A DNA stretch of 37,677 nucleotides. Source: Gammaproteobacteria bacterium (GTDB taxonomy: Bacteria; Pseudomonadota; Gammaproteobacteria; HTCC5015). The notes beneath the pieces are model-generated. The model was not told where the DNA came from. It did not search any database and saw only the letters and a list, made by a program, of their open reading frames with translations. Position 1 is the stretch's first letter, and every line of letters begins with the position of its first letter. The DNA lies in contig JAFGLM010000039.1 in assembly GCA_016928055.1 (NCBI GenBank), positions 1-37,677 on the forward strand, in the 5' to 3' direction. Shown in pieces: positions 19,244 to 28,081 of the stretch. Made by a program: the position numbers and the translations under genes.

Positions 19244-20743
19244 TTATCTGTATTCAAAATGGTAGCCGATCGTCATTAAATATTCAGCTTCCTGTTTTAA
19301 ATCCGCTTTTGTTAAAGGGTGGAGCCCGAGCCAGCCTTTTGGAAAAATCAAACTGATGTTTTGTTGATTGATTTTTATTTTTAGTTCCGGAGCCGCTTGT
19401 TCGCTGCGGCTGCGATGCAATACCACCGCCAGCCGCAACACGATTATCAAGTGTAATAGTCGCGATTGCCTTGTAAAGGGATGTGTCTCGAGGTATTCCT
19501 GATGCAGTTTGCGTCGATGCAATCGAATGACCGTGGCAACTTCAGCCTGTTCCTGGCGATTAAAACCTGGCAAATCGGAATGCTCAATCAGGTAAGCACC
19601 ATGAAACTGATAGCGGCTATGCGAAATGGAAAGTCCCAACTCGTGCAACATCGCCGCCCAGCTAAGCATCTGTTTTAAATCAGGTTGGTTGATTTGCCAG
19701 GTTTCAGCAACTTGCGCATAGATATGAAGTGCGGTTGATTCAACCCGGCTGGCGTGTTGCATATCAACATGATAACGCGCACAAAGACTGGTAACGGTAT
19801 GGCTGTGCGTGTCCAACTTTTCATGGGTGCCGATTAACTCGTATAGAATCCCTTCGCGCAAGGCGCAATCAGTGGTTTGCATGTGTTCAATTTTGAGAGA
19901 CTCAAACGCCGCAATCATAATTGCCAATCCGCCTGGCAAGACAACAGCGCGTTCCGGCGGCACCAGTGGTAGAGCGATGGAGTGAATATGACCGGATTCA
20001 ATCAGCCTGTCGCGTAATGCATACAGTGATGCTAATGTCAGCAGACCGTCACCCAGTTTAAGATCAGTAATGTTATCGGCGATAGAGCGTGCCGTACCGG
20101 AGGAACCTATAGCCTGATTCCAGCCGGCTTTTTTAAAGCTATACGCGATGGGTTCAAATTCCTGAAGAGCGGCCAATATCGCTTTTTCAAAACGTTTCGC
20201 AGTAATTTTACCGTTACTGAAGAAACTCATACTGGTGCCTACGCAACCAATGTGCAGACTTTCCATCATTGATGGTGTCGCATTTTGGCCGATAATTATT
20301 TCAGTACTGCCACCGCCGATATCAATAACCAGCGTCTTAAGTTCAATTGTCGACACACAGTGACAAACGCCATTAAAAATCAGACGTGCTTCTTCCATTC
20401 CTGAAATAATCTCGATCGGATAACCCAGCGCTTTTTCCGCAGCATGTAGAAATTCAAAACCATGACTGGCGCGACGCAGGGCGTTGGTGCCTACAACGCG
20501 CACCTGCTCGGCATGCATATTGCCCAGCCGTTGTCCGAATCGTTGCAGGCACTCCAATGCGCGTTCTGAAGTGGGAGCATCGATGCCATGTTCAGGCGTA
20601 ACGCCGGCAGCCAGCCGTACCATTTCCTTAATAGCATCAATAACCTGTAATTGCCCGTCTTTGATTCGTGCGACAATCATGTGAAAACTATTGGATCCAA
20701 GGTCAACAGCGGCGACAATTTCAGGATTTTTATTCAAAACCAT
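19244..20743 (-). CDS. ppx: Exopolyphosphatase (Ppx/GppA family)
   Basis: Ppx removes terminal phosphates from polyphosphate; the related GppA also hydrolyses pppGpp. At 499 aa it lies between E. coli GppA (494) and Ppx (513). The actin/Hsp70-like phosphate loop AAVDLGSNSFHMIVARI starts near residue 11, followed by GTNALRRA, ISGMEEARLIF and the second phosphate loop LVIDIGGGSTEIIIG. The C-terminal half carries an HD-like helical region (AAMLHELGLSISHSRY). The gene is leftward and divergent from sixA with a 47-nt gap. Its place beside ppk and phoBR favours a role in polyphosphate turnover, but a (p)ppGpp role cannot be excluded. Confidence 0.93.
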   Translation of the reverse strand: MVLNKNPEIVAAVDLGSNSFHMIVARIKDGQLQVIDAIKEMVRLAAGVTPEHGIDAPTSERALECLQRFGQRLGNMHAEQVRVVGTNALRRASHGFEFLHAAEKALGYPIEIISGMEEARLIFNGVCHCVSTIELKTLVIDIGGGSTEIIIGQNATPSMMESLHIGCVGTSMSFFSNGKITAKRFEKAILAALQEFEPIAYSFKKAGWNQAIGSSGTARSIADNITDLKLGDGLLTLASLYALRDRLIESGHIHSIALPLVPPERAVVLPGGLAIMIAAFESLKIEHMQTTDCALREGILYELIGTHEKLDTHSHTVTSLCARYHVDMQHASRVESTALHIYAQVAETWQINQPDLKQMLSWAAMLHELGLSISHSRYQFHGAYLIEHSDLPGFNRQEQAEVATVIRLHRRKLHQEYLETHPFTRQSRLLHLIIVLRLAVVLHRSRSEQAAPELKIKINQQNISLIFPKGWLGLHPLTKADLKQEAEYLMTIGYHFEYR

Positions 20744-20790
20744 TTTTATGCTCTAAAATAATGTTACCAACCAGGGGATAACGGAAGCTT

Positions 20791-21297
20791 ATGACTCATC
20801 AACTATTTCTACTGCGACATGCCAAATCCGACTGGACTCAAAATCTGAAAGATCATGACCGGCCTTTGAACAATCGCGGTCGTAAGGCGGCCATTGATAT
20901 GGGATGCTATCTGCAACAGCAGCAACTATGCCCGGATCAGTTGTATTGTTCAACTGCGGAGCGAGCCAAACAAACGATCCTGGCTGTGCTTCAGAATTTG
21001 GATTATCCAGAGTCCCAGGTGCACTGGGATGCCAGGATTTACGGTGCAACACTTTATGAACTGTTATCGCTGTTGTCGGAATGGTTACCGCATTCGAACA
21101 GCATAATGATGGTTGGTCACAATCCCGGGATGGAGGAGTTGCTGGACTTTCTGGTGCCGACGGAACAAATTGACGAATATGATCATCGCTTTTCGACTGC
21201 GAGCTTTGCCCAAATTCAGTTGCCCGACAAAATGCCGTATCGGCGTGGTTGCGGGCAGTTGCTAAGGTATGTTTCGCCACGAGAATTAGCTGATTAA
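20791..21297 (+). CDS. sixA: Phosphohistidine phosphatase SixA
   Basis: SixA is a small histidine-phosphatase-superfamily enzyme that removes phosphate from protein phosphohistidine, in E. coli acting on the nitrogen phosphotransferase system. The 168-aa protein (E. coli 161) begins LFLLRHAKSDW with the catalytic His10, continues with DRPLNNRGRKAA, STAERAKQT and the second catalytic histidine in MVGHNPGMEELL (His110). A GGAAG ribosome-binding site lies just upstream of the ATG. It is a monocistronic gene between ppx (divergent) and ppk (convergent). Confidence 0.92.
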   Translation: MTHQLFLLRHAKSDWTQNLKDHDRPLNNRGRKAAIDMGCYLQQQQLCPDQLYCSTAERAKQTILAVLQNLDYPESQVHWDARIYGATLYELLSLLSEWLPHSNSIMMVGHNPGMEELLDFLVPTEQIDEYDHRFSTASFAQIQLPDKMPYRRGCGQLLRYVSPRELAD

Positions 21298-21333
21298 ATA
21301 CAAGCGAATGCTAAAGTTTTTGGCATACCGATT

Positions 21334-23529
21334 TTATTGCGACTCTTTCTGTGCGCTACGTACTGCAGGTCGCTGAGGTTTCAATTTCATTGCGGCTCTG
21401 GCTTCTTTCTCACGTTTTTTCGCCAGTTCCATTAATTGCTCCTGACAGCTTAATGGATTTTTCTTGCGTGATGTTCTTTGTTTATAAGTGCCGTCACTTT
21501 GCATTTCCCAGGCAGCTCTTTCGTCACCAAGATTGATATCCAGTATCTGTCGTAATTCAGCCTGCAATTCTTCCGGTTCTATCGGTACCAGCACTTCAAC
21601 GCGGCCCTTAAGATTCCGAGTCATCATGTCCGCTGAACCGATATAGTATTCTTCCTTGCCGGCATTGCGAAAATAATAAATGCGCGAGTGCTCAAGGAAA
21701 CGACCGACAATACTGATCACGCGAATATTTTCCGACAACCCTTTTATACCGGGGCGCAAACGACAGGTATCGCGTACGATTAAATCGACTTTTACACCCG
21801 CTTGCGAAGCTTTATACAGTTCGCGTGCGATATCGATATCTTCCAGTGCATTCATTTTGAACTGAATAAGCCCGCTGTCGCCATTCACCTGATTGCGAAT
21901 TTCACGTTGAATTTTATCAATCAGGGCTTTTTTGATTCGCGCCGGCGCCGGTAGAATTTTCCGGTATTGTCGTTTAGGCACGTAGCCGGTGGTTAAATAG
22001 TTGAACAACTCGGTCAGATCCTCGCCGATTGTTTTATCGCAGGTCAACAAACCCAAATCAGTATATATTTTTGCAGTGCCCGCATGGTAATTACCGGTGC
22101 CAACGTGAGCATAGCGACGCAATCCATTGTAGTCCTGTCGAACAACCAGTATTACCTTGCAATGCGTTTTTAGTCCCATGACACCGTAAGTAACATGAAT
22201 GCCCGCTTCTTCCAGACGGTTGGCCCAACGAATATTGGCGGCCTCGTCAAAGCGTGCTTTCAATTCCACCGCAACCGCAACCTGTTTGCCGTTAAGTGCG
22301 GCGGCGATCAGGTATTCAATTATTTTGGTATCGCTGGAAGTGCGATAGATTGTCATTTTGATCGCACGTACTTTTGGATCGCGGCTGGCTTCACGCAGAA
22401 ATCGCTCCACAGAACTGGTAAAGGTTTCATACGGATGATGCAGCAGAATTGCGCCGGCTTCGCGCAGACTGTAAAAAATATTGGTTGCATGCGCCAGTCG
22501 TGGATCTTCGACTGAGTGATGGGTGGGATAACGAAGTTCCGGGATTTCCAGACTGACCAGTTCAAAAAGATCCCGTTTTGCCAGCATACCACGGCGCTCG
22601 AAAACATCACTTTCTGCATCCAGCCCCAGTTCAGTCGCCAGACGTCCGCAGCGCACCGGATCCATGCCCTGTTGAACCGTTATACGCACGATAGGTGCAA
22701 ATTTACGAGTTCTGAGTTCCGCTTCAATGAGTGCCAATAAATCATCGGCGTTCGCTTCATCTCTCTCGGTGTTCGCATTACGCGTAACAAAAAAAGCTTC
22801 ACAGGCGTCTATTTCCATACCCGGAAACAGCAGGTCGAGATTATTCAACATGACGTCTTCCAGTCGAATATAACGGTGTTGATTCGCAACCTGCAGAAAT
22901 CGCGGTACGCCGGCACCCACCGGGACTTTAATACGCGCCAATGATGGCCGGGTTTCATTCGGATGGCGCAAAGTAACCAGTAAATTAAGCGATAGATTTG
23001 AAATAAACGGAAAAGGGTGCGCCGGATCAACGGACTGCGGCGTTACCAGTGGAAAAATATTATTTAAATAGTGGGCACGCAATGTTTGTTGTTCGTCGTT
23101 GTTCAGATCCTGATAGTTCAGAAAATGTACGCCGTGTTGCTGCAATCCCTGCAGAACATCTTCGAATGTTTGTTCGTGTTGTGTTTCAATATCGCGAACA
23201 ATTTCATAACATTCTTCAATCTGCTGTTTTGGTGAACGACCGTCAACCGTTAATTCCTGCACGCCTGCGCCAAGCTGTTCTTTCAGCCCGCCGATGCGTT
23301 TCATAAAAAATTCGTCCAGGTTGGAACTGACAATAGCGATAAACTTCAGGCGTTCCAGCAGCGGGGTGCGAGTATCTATTGCTTCGTTGAGTACGCGACG
23401 ATTAAATTCCAGCCAGGTAATTTCGCGATTTAAATAGCATTCCGGTGCATTGAGATCTGCGAAGGGGTTTTTCTCTTCTCCGTTTTGAGTTGGAGAAACA
23501 GTCTCTTGGGTGGTACTGGTTTTATCCAT
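21334..23529 (-). CDS. ppk: Polyphosphate kinase 1
   Basis: Ppk1 polymerises the gamma phosphate of ATP into polyphosphate through a phosphohistidine intermediate. I place the start at the ATG at 23529 (731 aa; E. coli 688) because the longer frame to 23583 would overlap nadC. The N-terminal segment PECYLNREITWLEFNRRVL is typical. The autophosphorylated histidine corresponds to GLKTHCKVILVVR, followed by YAHVGTGNYH. The second active-site histidine is in FLEHSRIYYF, and SADMMTRNLKGRVEV closes the catalytic core. A basic tail rich in Lys/Arg extends past the E. coli length. It lies 16 nt downstream of nadC in the same direction, so it is likely cotranscribed with nadC and the symporter. Confidence 0.96.
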   Translation of the reverse strand: MDKTSTTQETVSPTQNGEEKNPFADLNAPECYLNREITWLEFNRRVLNEAIDTRTPLLERLKFIAIVSSNLDEFFMKRIGGLKEQLGAGVQELTVDGRSPKQQIEECYEIVRDIETQHEQTFEDVLQGLQQHGVHFLNYQDLNNDEQQTLRAHYLNNIFPLVTPQSVDPAHPFPFISNLSLNLLVTLRHPNETRPSLARIKVPVGAGVPRFLQVANQHRYIRLEDVMLNNLDLLFPGMEIDACEAFFVTRNANTERDEANADDLLALIEAELRTRKFAPIVRITVQQGMDPVRCGRLATELGLDAESDVFERRGMLAKRDLFELVSLEIPELRYPTHHSVEDPRLAHATNIFYSLREAGAILLHHPYETFTSSVERFLREASRDPKVRAIKMTIYRTSSDTKIIEYLIAAALNGKQVAVAVELKARFDEAANIRWANRLEEAGIHVTYGVMGLKTHCKVILVVRQDYNGLRRYAHVGTGNYHAGTAKIYTDLGLLTCDKTIGEDLTELFNYLTTGYVPKRQYRKILPAPARIKKALIDKIQREIRNQVNGDSGLIQFKMNALEDIDIARELYKASQAGVKVDLIVRDTCRLRPGIKGLSENIRVISIVGRFLEHSRIYYFRNAGKEEYYIGSADMMTRNLKGRVEVLVPIEPEELQAELRQILDINLGDERAAWEMQSDGTYKQRTSRKKNPLSCQEQLMELAKKREKEARAAMKLKPQRPAVRSAQKESQ

Positions 23530-23545
23530 ACTGCATACAATCTGA

Positions 23546-24388
23546 CTATTTAAACAACAAAGACAAATCGACGGCTTGCACATCTTTTGTTAATAAGCCG
23601 ACCGAAATGTAATTTACCCCGGTGGCCGCATACTCGACAATATTGTCCAGCGTGATATTGCCGGAAGCTTCCAGTTCAACCCGGCCCTGAATAATTTCAA
23701 CTGCGTTTCTAATGACATCCGGAGTGAAGTTATCCAGCAAAATCCGATCGGGTTTGGCGGCGATGGCTTCATCCAGTTGTTCCAGATTTTCCACTTCAAC
23801 TTCAACCATTAAGTTGGCATCCTGTTGATGCGCCTGCTGAATCGCTGCGGTAATGCTGCCGGCTGAACGTATATGATTTTCCTTAATCAGGAATGCTTCA
23901 AATAATCCCATGCGATGATTGTAACCGCCACCGCAACGAACCGCATATTTTTCCGCATGCCGTAAGCCCGGCACGGTCTTGCGTGTATCCAGTATTTTGA
24001 CCGGATGCGGTTTAATGGCATTAACATAAATTTCGGTCTGTGTGGCAACGCTGCTCAAAGTCTGCAAAAAATTAAGCATAGTGCGTTCGGCGGTAAGTAA
24101 ACTGCGCGCCGGACCGTTAAATCGGGCAATCACGCTGTGCGCTTCAACTTTGTCGCCATCGACCACCAGCCATTTGGATTTGATTTTTCGGTCAATCTGA
24201 TTGATGGTTTCCTGCGCCCATGGAATACCGCAAATGACCACATGTTCGCGGCAGATTAATTCCGCGCTGGCCTGGGTATCGGCGTGAATAAGCTGCGCGG
24301 TAACATCACCGCTACCGACATCTTCCTGAATGGCGTAGCGTACGAGGCCGTTGATTTCATCTGCGACAGGGGTGTGAAAATTGGTCAC
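23546..24388 (-). CDS. nadC: Nicotinate-nucleotide pyrophosphorylase (carboxylating)
   Basis: NadC converts quinolinate and phosphoribosyl pyrophosphate to nicotinate mononucleotide, the branch that feeds NadD. At 280 aa it is close to E. coli NadC (297). Signature segments are YAIQEDVGSGDVTAQLI near the N-terminus, TRKTVPGLRHAEKYAVRCGG with the substrate-binding basic residues, NHRMGLFEAFLIKENHI, and EASGNITLDNIVEYAATGV. The start is GTG at 24388, overlapping the upstream symporter stop by 4 nt (GTGA). It precedes ppk by 16 nt. Confidence 0.96.
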   Translation of the reverse strand: MTNFHTPVADEINGLVRYAIQEDVGSGDVTAQLIHADTQASAELICREHVVICGIPWAQETINQIDRKIKSKWLVVDGDKVEAHSVIARFNGPARSLLTAERTMLNFLQTLSSVATQTEIYVNAIKPHPVKILDTRKTVPGLRHAEKYAVRCGGGYNHRMGLFEAFLIKENHIRSAGSITAAIQQAHQQDANLMVEVEVENLEQLDEAIAAKPDRILLDNFTPDVIRNAVEIIQGRVELEASGNITLDNIVEYAATGVNYISVGLLTKDVQAVDLSLLFK

Positions 24389-25743
24389 GAGTTTTTATAC
24401 CGGTTGAAGTAATCGTTTTTGAGTTTTTTTACCAATGCAGCCAGCAAAATTAACGCAAACAAATTGGGTATTGCCATCAGCACCGTGGCGATATCGGCCA
24501 GGTTCCAGACCAGCGGCAGGGGTACCGAGGCACCCACCACCACCAGCAGGGTAAATAATACACGGTAAGGCATAATCGCTTGTTCACCAAACATAAATTC
24601 AGCGCTACGGTCGCCGTAATAAGACCAGGACAACATGGTTGAGAAGGCAAACAGACACACGCTGATCCCAATCACCCAGCCGCCGGCACGGCCCAGCCCA
24701 CCACTGAAGGCTAAGGCGGTAACGGAGGAACTGGCATCGCCGTCGGTTTCCAGATAAGCGCCGGTCACAACAATGGTCAGACCGGTAATCGTACAAATTA
24801 CCAGTGTATCGACAAACGGTTCCATCATCGCCACCAGTCCTTCGCGTACCGGTTCATTGGTACGCGCTGCGGCATGCGCCATGGCCGAGGAACCCAGGCC
24901 CGCTTCATTCGAGAACAGGCCGCGAATAACCCCCCATTGGATGGCCGAACCTACTGCGGCTCCGCCAAAGGCCCAGATATTCAAAGCCTGATTGAAAATG
25001 GTGGCAATAGCTGCCGGTATTTGTTCGTGAAAGATAAATAGCACGATCAGACCCGAGCCAACGTACAGCAGCGCCATAAAGGGCACAATTGCGGTAGCGA
25101 CCTTGGCGATGCGGCGCACGCCGCCGACTATCACCAGCCCCACCGGGATCGCCAGACAGATTCCGACCAGCCAGTTGTATGGTTTAAGTTCAGGCCAGAT
25201 AAACGCCAGACCGTCCACCACGGAATTGGCCTGTACCATGTTGCCAAGTACCATCGCCGTAAACAGGGCAAACAGCGCATAGATCCAGGCAGCACGTTTC
25301 ATCTTCAGGCCATTGAGCAGGGTGTACATGGGGCCGCCGGCTATGTCGCCATTGGCATCGACCTCACGGAATTTGATGGCCAGAGTCGATTCGGTGAATT
25401 TGGTGGCCATTCCGACGCTGGCCGTGACCCACATCCAGAACAGGGCGCCGGGTCCACCCAGTGCGATGGCGGTCGCGACCCCGGCAATATTGCCCGTGCC
25501 AACCGTGGCGGAAAGTGCGGTCGAAAGCGCCTGAAAGTGGTTGACCTGACCCTGATCAGTGCTCTTGCTGTAGCGGCCGCGGATAACACGGAGGGCATGC
25601 CGAAAGCCCATAAACTGCACTAAACCGAGTCGGATGGTCAGGTATAAACCCGTGCCGACGATAATCGCCAGGGTGACTGGATTATGCGAAAGACTGGCCG
25701 CTGCGTTGCCGGTCCATTGTGTTAGTTGCTCGATAAACCCCAT
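24385..25743 (-). CDS. Sodium:alanine/glycine symporter, AGCS family
   Basis: A 452-aa inner-membrane carrier that takes up small neutral amino acids (alanine or glycine) with Na+. The AGCS signature ALSATVGTGNIAGVATAIA lies near residues 72-90, followed by ALGGPGALFWMWVTA and KFTESTLAIKFRE. GAAVGSAIQWGVIRGLFSNE with EAGLGSSAMAHAAA is the second conserved block. About 10-11 hydrophobic segments are visible. A GAGGG ribosome-binding site precedes the ATG at 25743. It heads a leftward unit with nadC and ppk. The Na+ dependence pairs logically with NhaD in the same window. The amino-acid specificity is inferred. Confidence 0.93.
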   Translation of the reverse strand: MGFIEQLTQWTGNAAASLSHNPVTLAIIVGTGLYLTIRLGLVQFMGFRHALRVIRGRYSKSTDQGQVNHFQALSTALSATVGTGNIAGVATAIALGGPGALFWMWVTASVGMATKFTESTLAIKFREVDANGDIAGGPMYTLLNGLKMKRAAWIYALFALFTAMVLGNMVQANSVVDGLAFIWPELKPYNWLVGICLAIPVGLVIVGGVRRIAKVATAIVPFMALLYVGSGLIVLFIFHEQIPAAIATIFNQALNIWAFGGAAVGSAIQWGVIRGLFSNEAGLGSSAMAHAAARTNEPVREGLVAMMEPFVDTLVICTITGLTIVVTGAYLETDGDASSSVTALAFSGGLGRAGGWVIGISVCLFAFSTMLSWSYYGDRSAEFMFGEQAIMPYRVLFTLLVVVGASVPLPLVWNLADIATVLMAIPNLFALILLAALVKKLKNDYFNRYKNS

Positions 25744-25796
25744 AGAACCCTCAATGATTCATTTTACCGGCCATCCGGCGGCCGAAAGCGGCTAAG

Positions 25797-25812
25797 TTTA
25801 TACGTTTATACG
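25797..25812. repeat. Tandem 8-bp repeat TTTATACG x2, possible leftward -10 region
   Basis: TTTATACG occurs twice head to tail. On the minus strand each copy reads CGTATAAA and supplies a TATAAA -10 candidate about 55-70 nt ahead of the AGCS symporter start. I see no matching -35 at the proper distance, so the promoter reading is tentative. Confidence 0.35.
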
Positions 25813-25879
25813 GGTTTAGGAAGGGTCGAATGAGAAAGTAAGCTTAATTACTGCAAGCTCAGCGACCAGTAAGCGCTCC

Positions 25880-25908
25880 CTGTAACATCCCTGTAACAAA
25901 ACCGTCAT
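25880..25908 (+). promoter_or_regulatory. Pho box (PhoB binding site) upstream of phoB
   Basis: Three 7-bp half-sites sit on an exact 11-bp period: CTGTAAC (25880-25886), CTGTAAC (25891-25897) and CCGTCAT (25902-25908), each separated by 4 nt. This matches the E. coli Pho box organisation (CTGTCAT-like repeats with A/T-rich spacers). A -10-like TATAGT at 25927-25932 lies where expected for a PhoB-activated promoter whose -35 is replaced by the last half-site. It implies autoregulation of phoBR under phosphate limitation and could also influence the divergent symporter-nadC-ppk unit. Confidence 0.85.
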
Positions 25909-25971
25909 AAAATCGCCGGGGTCGATTATAGTTAGCGGGTCAAAAGGCTGTTCAATGAGACGAGTAAACAG

Positions 25972-26661
25972 ATGACAGCAAAGCAGATACTGATCGTTGA
26001 AGACGAAGCCCCCATTCGTGAAATGGTTGGTTTTACACTGCGGCGGGCCGGTTTTGAGATGACCGAGGCGGCGAATGGCAAAGACGCTCAGATGCGGCTT
26101 GGTGAACCGTTGCCGGACGTGATATTGATGGACTGGATGCTGCCCGATATCAGCGGAATCGAACTGGTACGGCAATTCAAGCGCGATGAGCTGACCCGCA
26201 ATATCCCCATCATCATGTTGACGGCCCGCAGCGAGGAAGACGATAAGATCCGTGGTCTGGATACCGGTGCTGACGATTACATCACCAAGCCCTTTTCGCC
26301 GAAAGAACTGGTGGCCCGCATTCGGGCGGTATTACGGCGTGTTAATCATGTGGAAGACGATATTATTGTGGTTGGCGATTTGCACCTTAATGGCGGTTCC
26401 CATCGCGTGCAGGCAGGCGACCATGAAATTCAGATCGGGCCGACCGAATACAAGTTATTAAAATTTTTTATGACACACCAGGACCGGGTCTTCAGTCGTG
26501 CGCAATTGCTGGATCACGTTTGGGGTCGAAATGCTTATGTTGAGGATCGTACCGTCGATGTGCATGTGCTGCGTTTACGGCAGCTGTTGAAACCGCACCG
26601 TTGCGACAAAATGATTCAAACCGTTCGCGGTGCCGGCTACCGTTTTTCCGCTAAACACTGA
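25972..26661 (+). CDS. phoB: Phosphate regulon response regulator PhoB
   Basis: PhoB is the transcription factor of the phosphate-starvation regulon. At 229 aa it equals E. coli PhoB. The receiver domain (residues 1-120) carries the acidic pocket VEDE (9-12), phospho-acceptor Asp54 in ILMDWMLPD, and [20 protein letters not shown] with the conserved lysine. The C-terminal winged-helix domain includes [33 protein letters not shown] and RGAGYRFS. It follows a well-formed Pho box and precedes phoR by 11 nt. Confidence 0.98.
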   Translation: MTAKQILIVEDEAPIREMVGFTLRRAGFEMTEAANGKDAQMRLGEPLPDVILMDWMLPDISGIELVRQFKRDELTRNIPIIMLTARSEEDDKIRGLDTGADDYITKPFSPKELVARIRAVLRRVNHVEDDIIVVGDLHLNGGSHRVQAGDHEIQIGPTEYKLLKFFMTHQDRVFSRAQLLDHVWGRNAYVEDRTVDVHVLRLRQLLKPHRCDKMIQTVRGAGYRFSAKH

Positions 26662-26672
26662 GTGTTCACAAA

Positions 26673-27995
26673 ATGAAACAGTGGTCAGGGGAAAAACAAC
26701 GTTTTATCAGTGTGATTATGGTTGGCCTGATTATCGGTTGGGCGACCGGCTACTGGTTTATTTCCGTGTTGATTGTTGTGCTGGGATATTTAGTCTGGCA
26801 CCTGCTGCAACTTAAGCATCTGGTCGACTGGCTGCGGCGGGGCGCCAATCCGAATCGGGTTCCGGATTTAACCGGCGCCTGGGAACCGGTTATTCATTAC
26901 ATATATCGTATCCAACGGCGTAACCGACGACGCAAAGCGCGAATGCGCAGTTTGCTCGGGCGCTTTGAGCAGGTTGCATCCGCTCTGCCGGATGCCACAG
27001 TCGTACTGCTTGCGAACAATGAAATTGACTGGGCCAGCGAAGCGGCTGATGACTTATTAGGCATTTACAACAGAACCGATGCCGGTCAACGGATTGAAAA
27101 CCTGATTCGTCATCCCGAATTTCACAGCTACCTCAAAAACGGCAAGTTCGAGGAACCGCTTAACATTCCTTCGCCGGTGCGCGAGGATACTGAGTTGAGC
27201 ATTCGCATCATTCCGTTTGGTAACGGCGAGCGTATCTTGACGGCTCGCGACATCAGTACCTTCCTGCGTGTGCAGGCCATGCGACGGGATTTCGTCGCCA
27301 ATGTGTCGCATGAATTGCGCACACCGTTGACGGTCATCAGCGGTTATCTGGAGACCATGCAGGATGATGAGAATTTATCGCCGGAGTACCGTGCTGCGCT
27401 GAAGGCTATCGATCAACAATCCGTACGCATGAAAAATATCGTGCAGGATCTGCTGCAATTATCGCGACTGGAAAGCGAGCAACGCGATGTGGATGAGGAT
27501 AGCGTACATATGCCGAGCATGATATCCGTCTCGTTACTGGAGTGGTTGCATGTGGCGGAAACATCGGGTCACCGTTTGTATACCGAGATCAATGAGAATT
27601 TAAGTGTGCAGGGCGTCGAGAAGGAATTGATGAGCCTGGTAACCAATCTGGTACACAATGCTTTACGTCATACACCGGCGGGTACCGAGGTCTGGGTCAG
27701 GTGGTATCAAAATGAGCAAGCAGCAGCGGTTTTTCAGGTGCAGGATTCCGGTCGCGGTATTGAACCGGAACATATTCCACGCCTGACAGAGCGTTTCTAT
27801 CGTGTCGACAGCGGTCGCGCACGCTCGGCGGGTGGCAGTGGTTTGGGTTTATCCATCGTCAACCATATCGTTCAGCGTCACAACGCGAAATTGTTGATCG
27901 ACAGCAAACCGGGTGTTGGCAGCTGTTTCACGGTTACGTTTCCAGTTGAACGTACCATCGTGCTGCCGATTCCGAAACGGATATTGAAAAGTTAA
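26673..27995 (+). CDS. phoR: Phosphate regulon sensor histidine kinase PhoR
   Basis: PhoR phosphorylates PhoB when phosphate is scarce, under control of the Pst transporter and PhoU. The 440-aa protein (E. coli 431) has two closely spaced N-terminal membrane segments (about residues 10-45) with almost no periplasmic loop, a basic linker, a PAS-like domain (about 85-195), the dimerisation helix with phospho-acceptor His213 in FVANVSHELRTPLTV, and the ATP-binding domain with NLVHNALRHTPAG (N box), VQDSGRGIEPEHI (G1) and GGSGLGLSIVNHIV (G2). It lies 11 nt after phoB. Confidence 0.97.
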   Translation: MKQWSGEKQRFISVIMVGLIIGWATGYWFISVLIVVLGYLVWHLLQLKHLVDWLRRGANPNRVPDLTGAWEPVIHYIYRIQRRNRRRKARMRSLLGRFEQVASALPDATVVLLANNEIDWASEAADDLLGIYNRTDAGQRIENLIRHPEFHSYLKNGKFEEPLNIPSPVREDTELSIRIIPFGNGERILTARDISTFLRVQAMRRDFVANVSHELRTPLTVISGYLETMQDDENLSPEYRAALKAIDQQSVRMKNIVQDLLQLSRLESEQRDVDEDSVHMPSMISVSLLEWLHVAETSGHRLYTEINENLSVQGVEKELMSLVTNLVHNALRHTPAGTEVWVRWYQNEQAAAVFQVQDSGRGIEPEHIPRLTERFYRVDSGRARSAGGSGLGLSIVNHIVQRHNAKLLIDSKPGVGSCFTVTFPVERTIVLPIPKRILKS

Positions 27996-28013
27996 AAATA
28001 TCAGCCTTTGTGT

Positions 28014-28042
28014 ATGTCACATTCCTGTCATAAACCTGTAAT
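28014..28042 (+). promoter_or_regulatory. Pho box upstream of pstS
   Basis: Three half-sites on an 11-bp period: ATGTCAC (28014-28020), CTGTCAT (28025-28031) and CTGTAAT (28036-28042), with 4-nt spacers. The middle site is the E. coli consensus. It lies 39-68 nt upstream of the pstS ATG, in the 86-nt phoR-pstS gap. A clear -10 is not visible at the expected distance (CAATTC at about 28061). Confidence 0.85.
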
Positions 28043-28081
28043 AGGCTGCCGCACCAGACCCAATTCAATTTTGGAGGTGAC

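Noticed and set aside
23530..23583. Longer ppk start adding MCKPSICLCC...
   Set aside because: It would overlap nadC by 38 nt and adds a Cys-rich leader not expected in Ppk1; ATG 23529 fits the gene spacing better.
25744..25860. Possible glycine riboswitch ahead of the AGCS symporter
   Set aside because: Such riboswitches often precede AGCS genes, but the leftward leader lacks the conserved GGAGAG-type and GGACAG-type aptamer segments and is too short for a tandem form.
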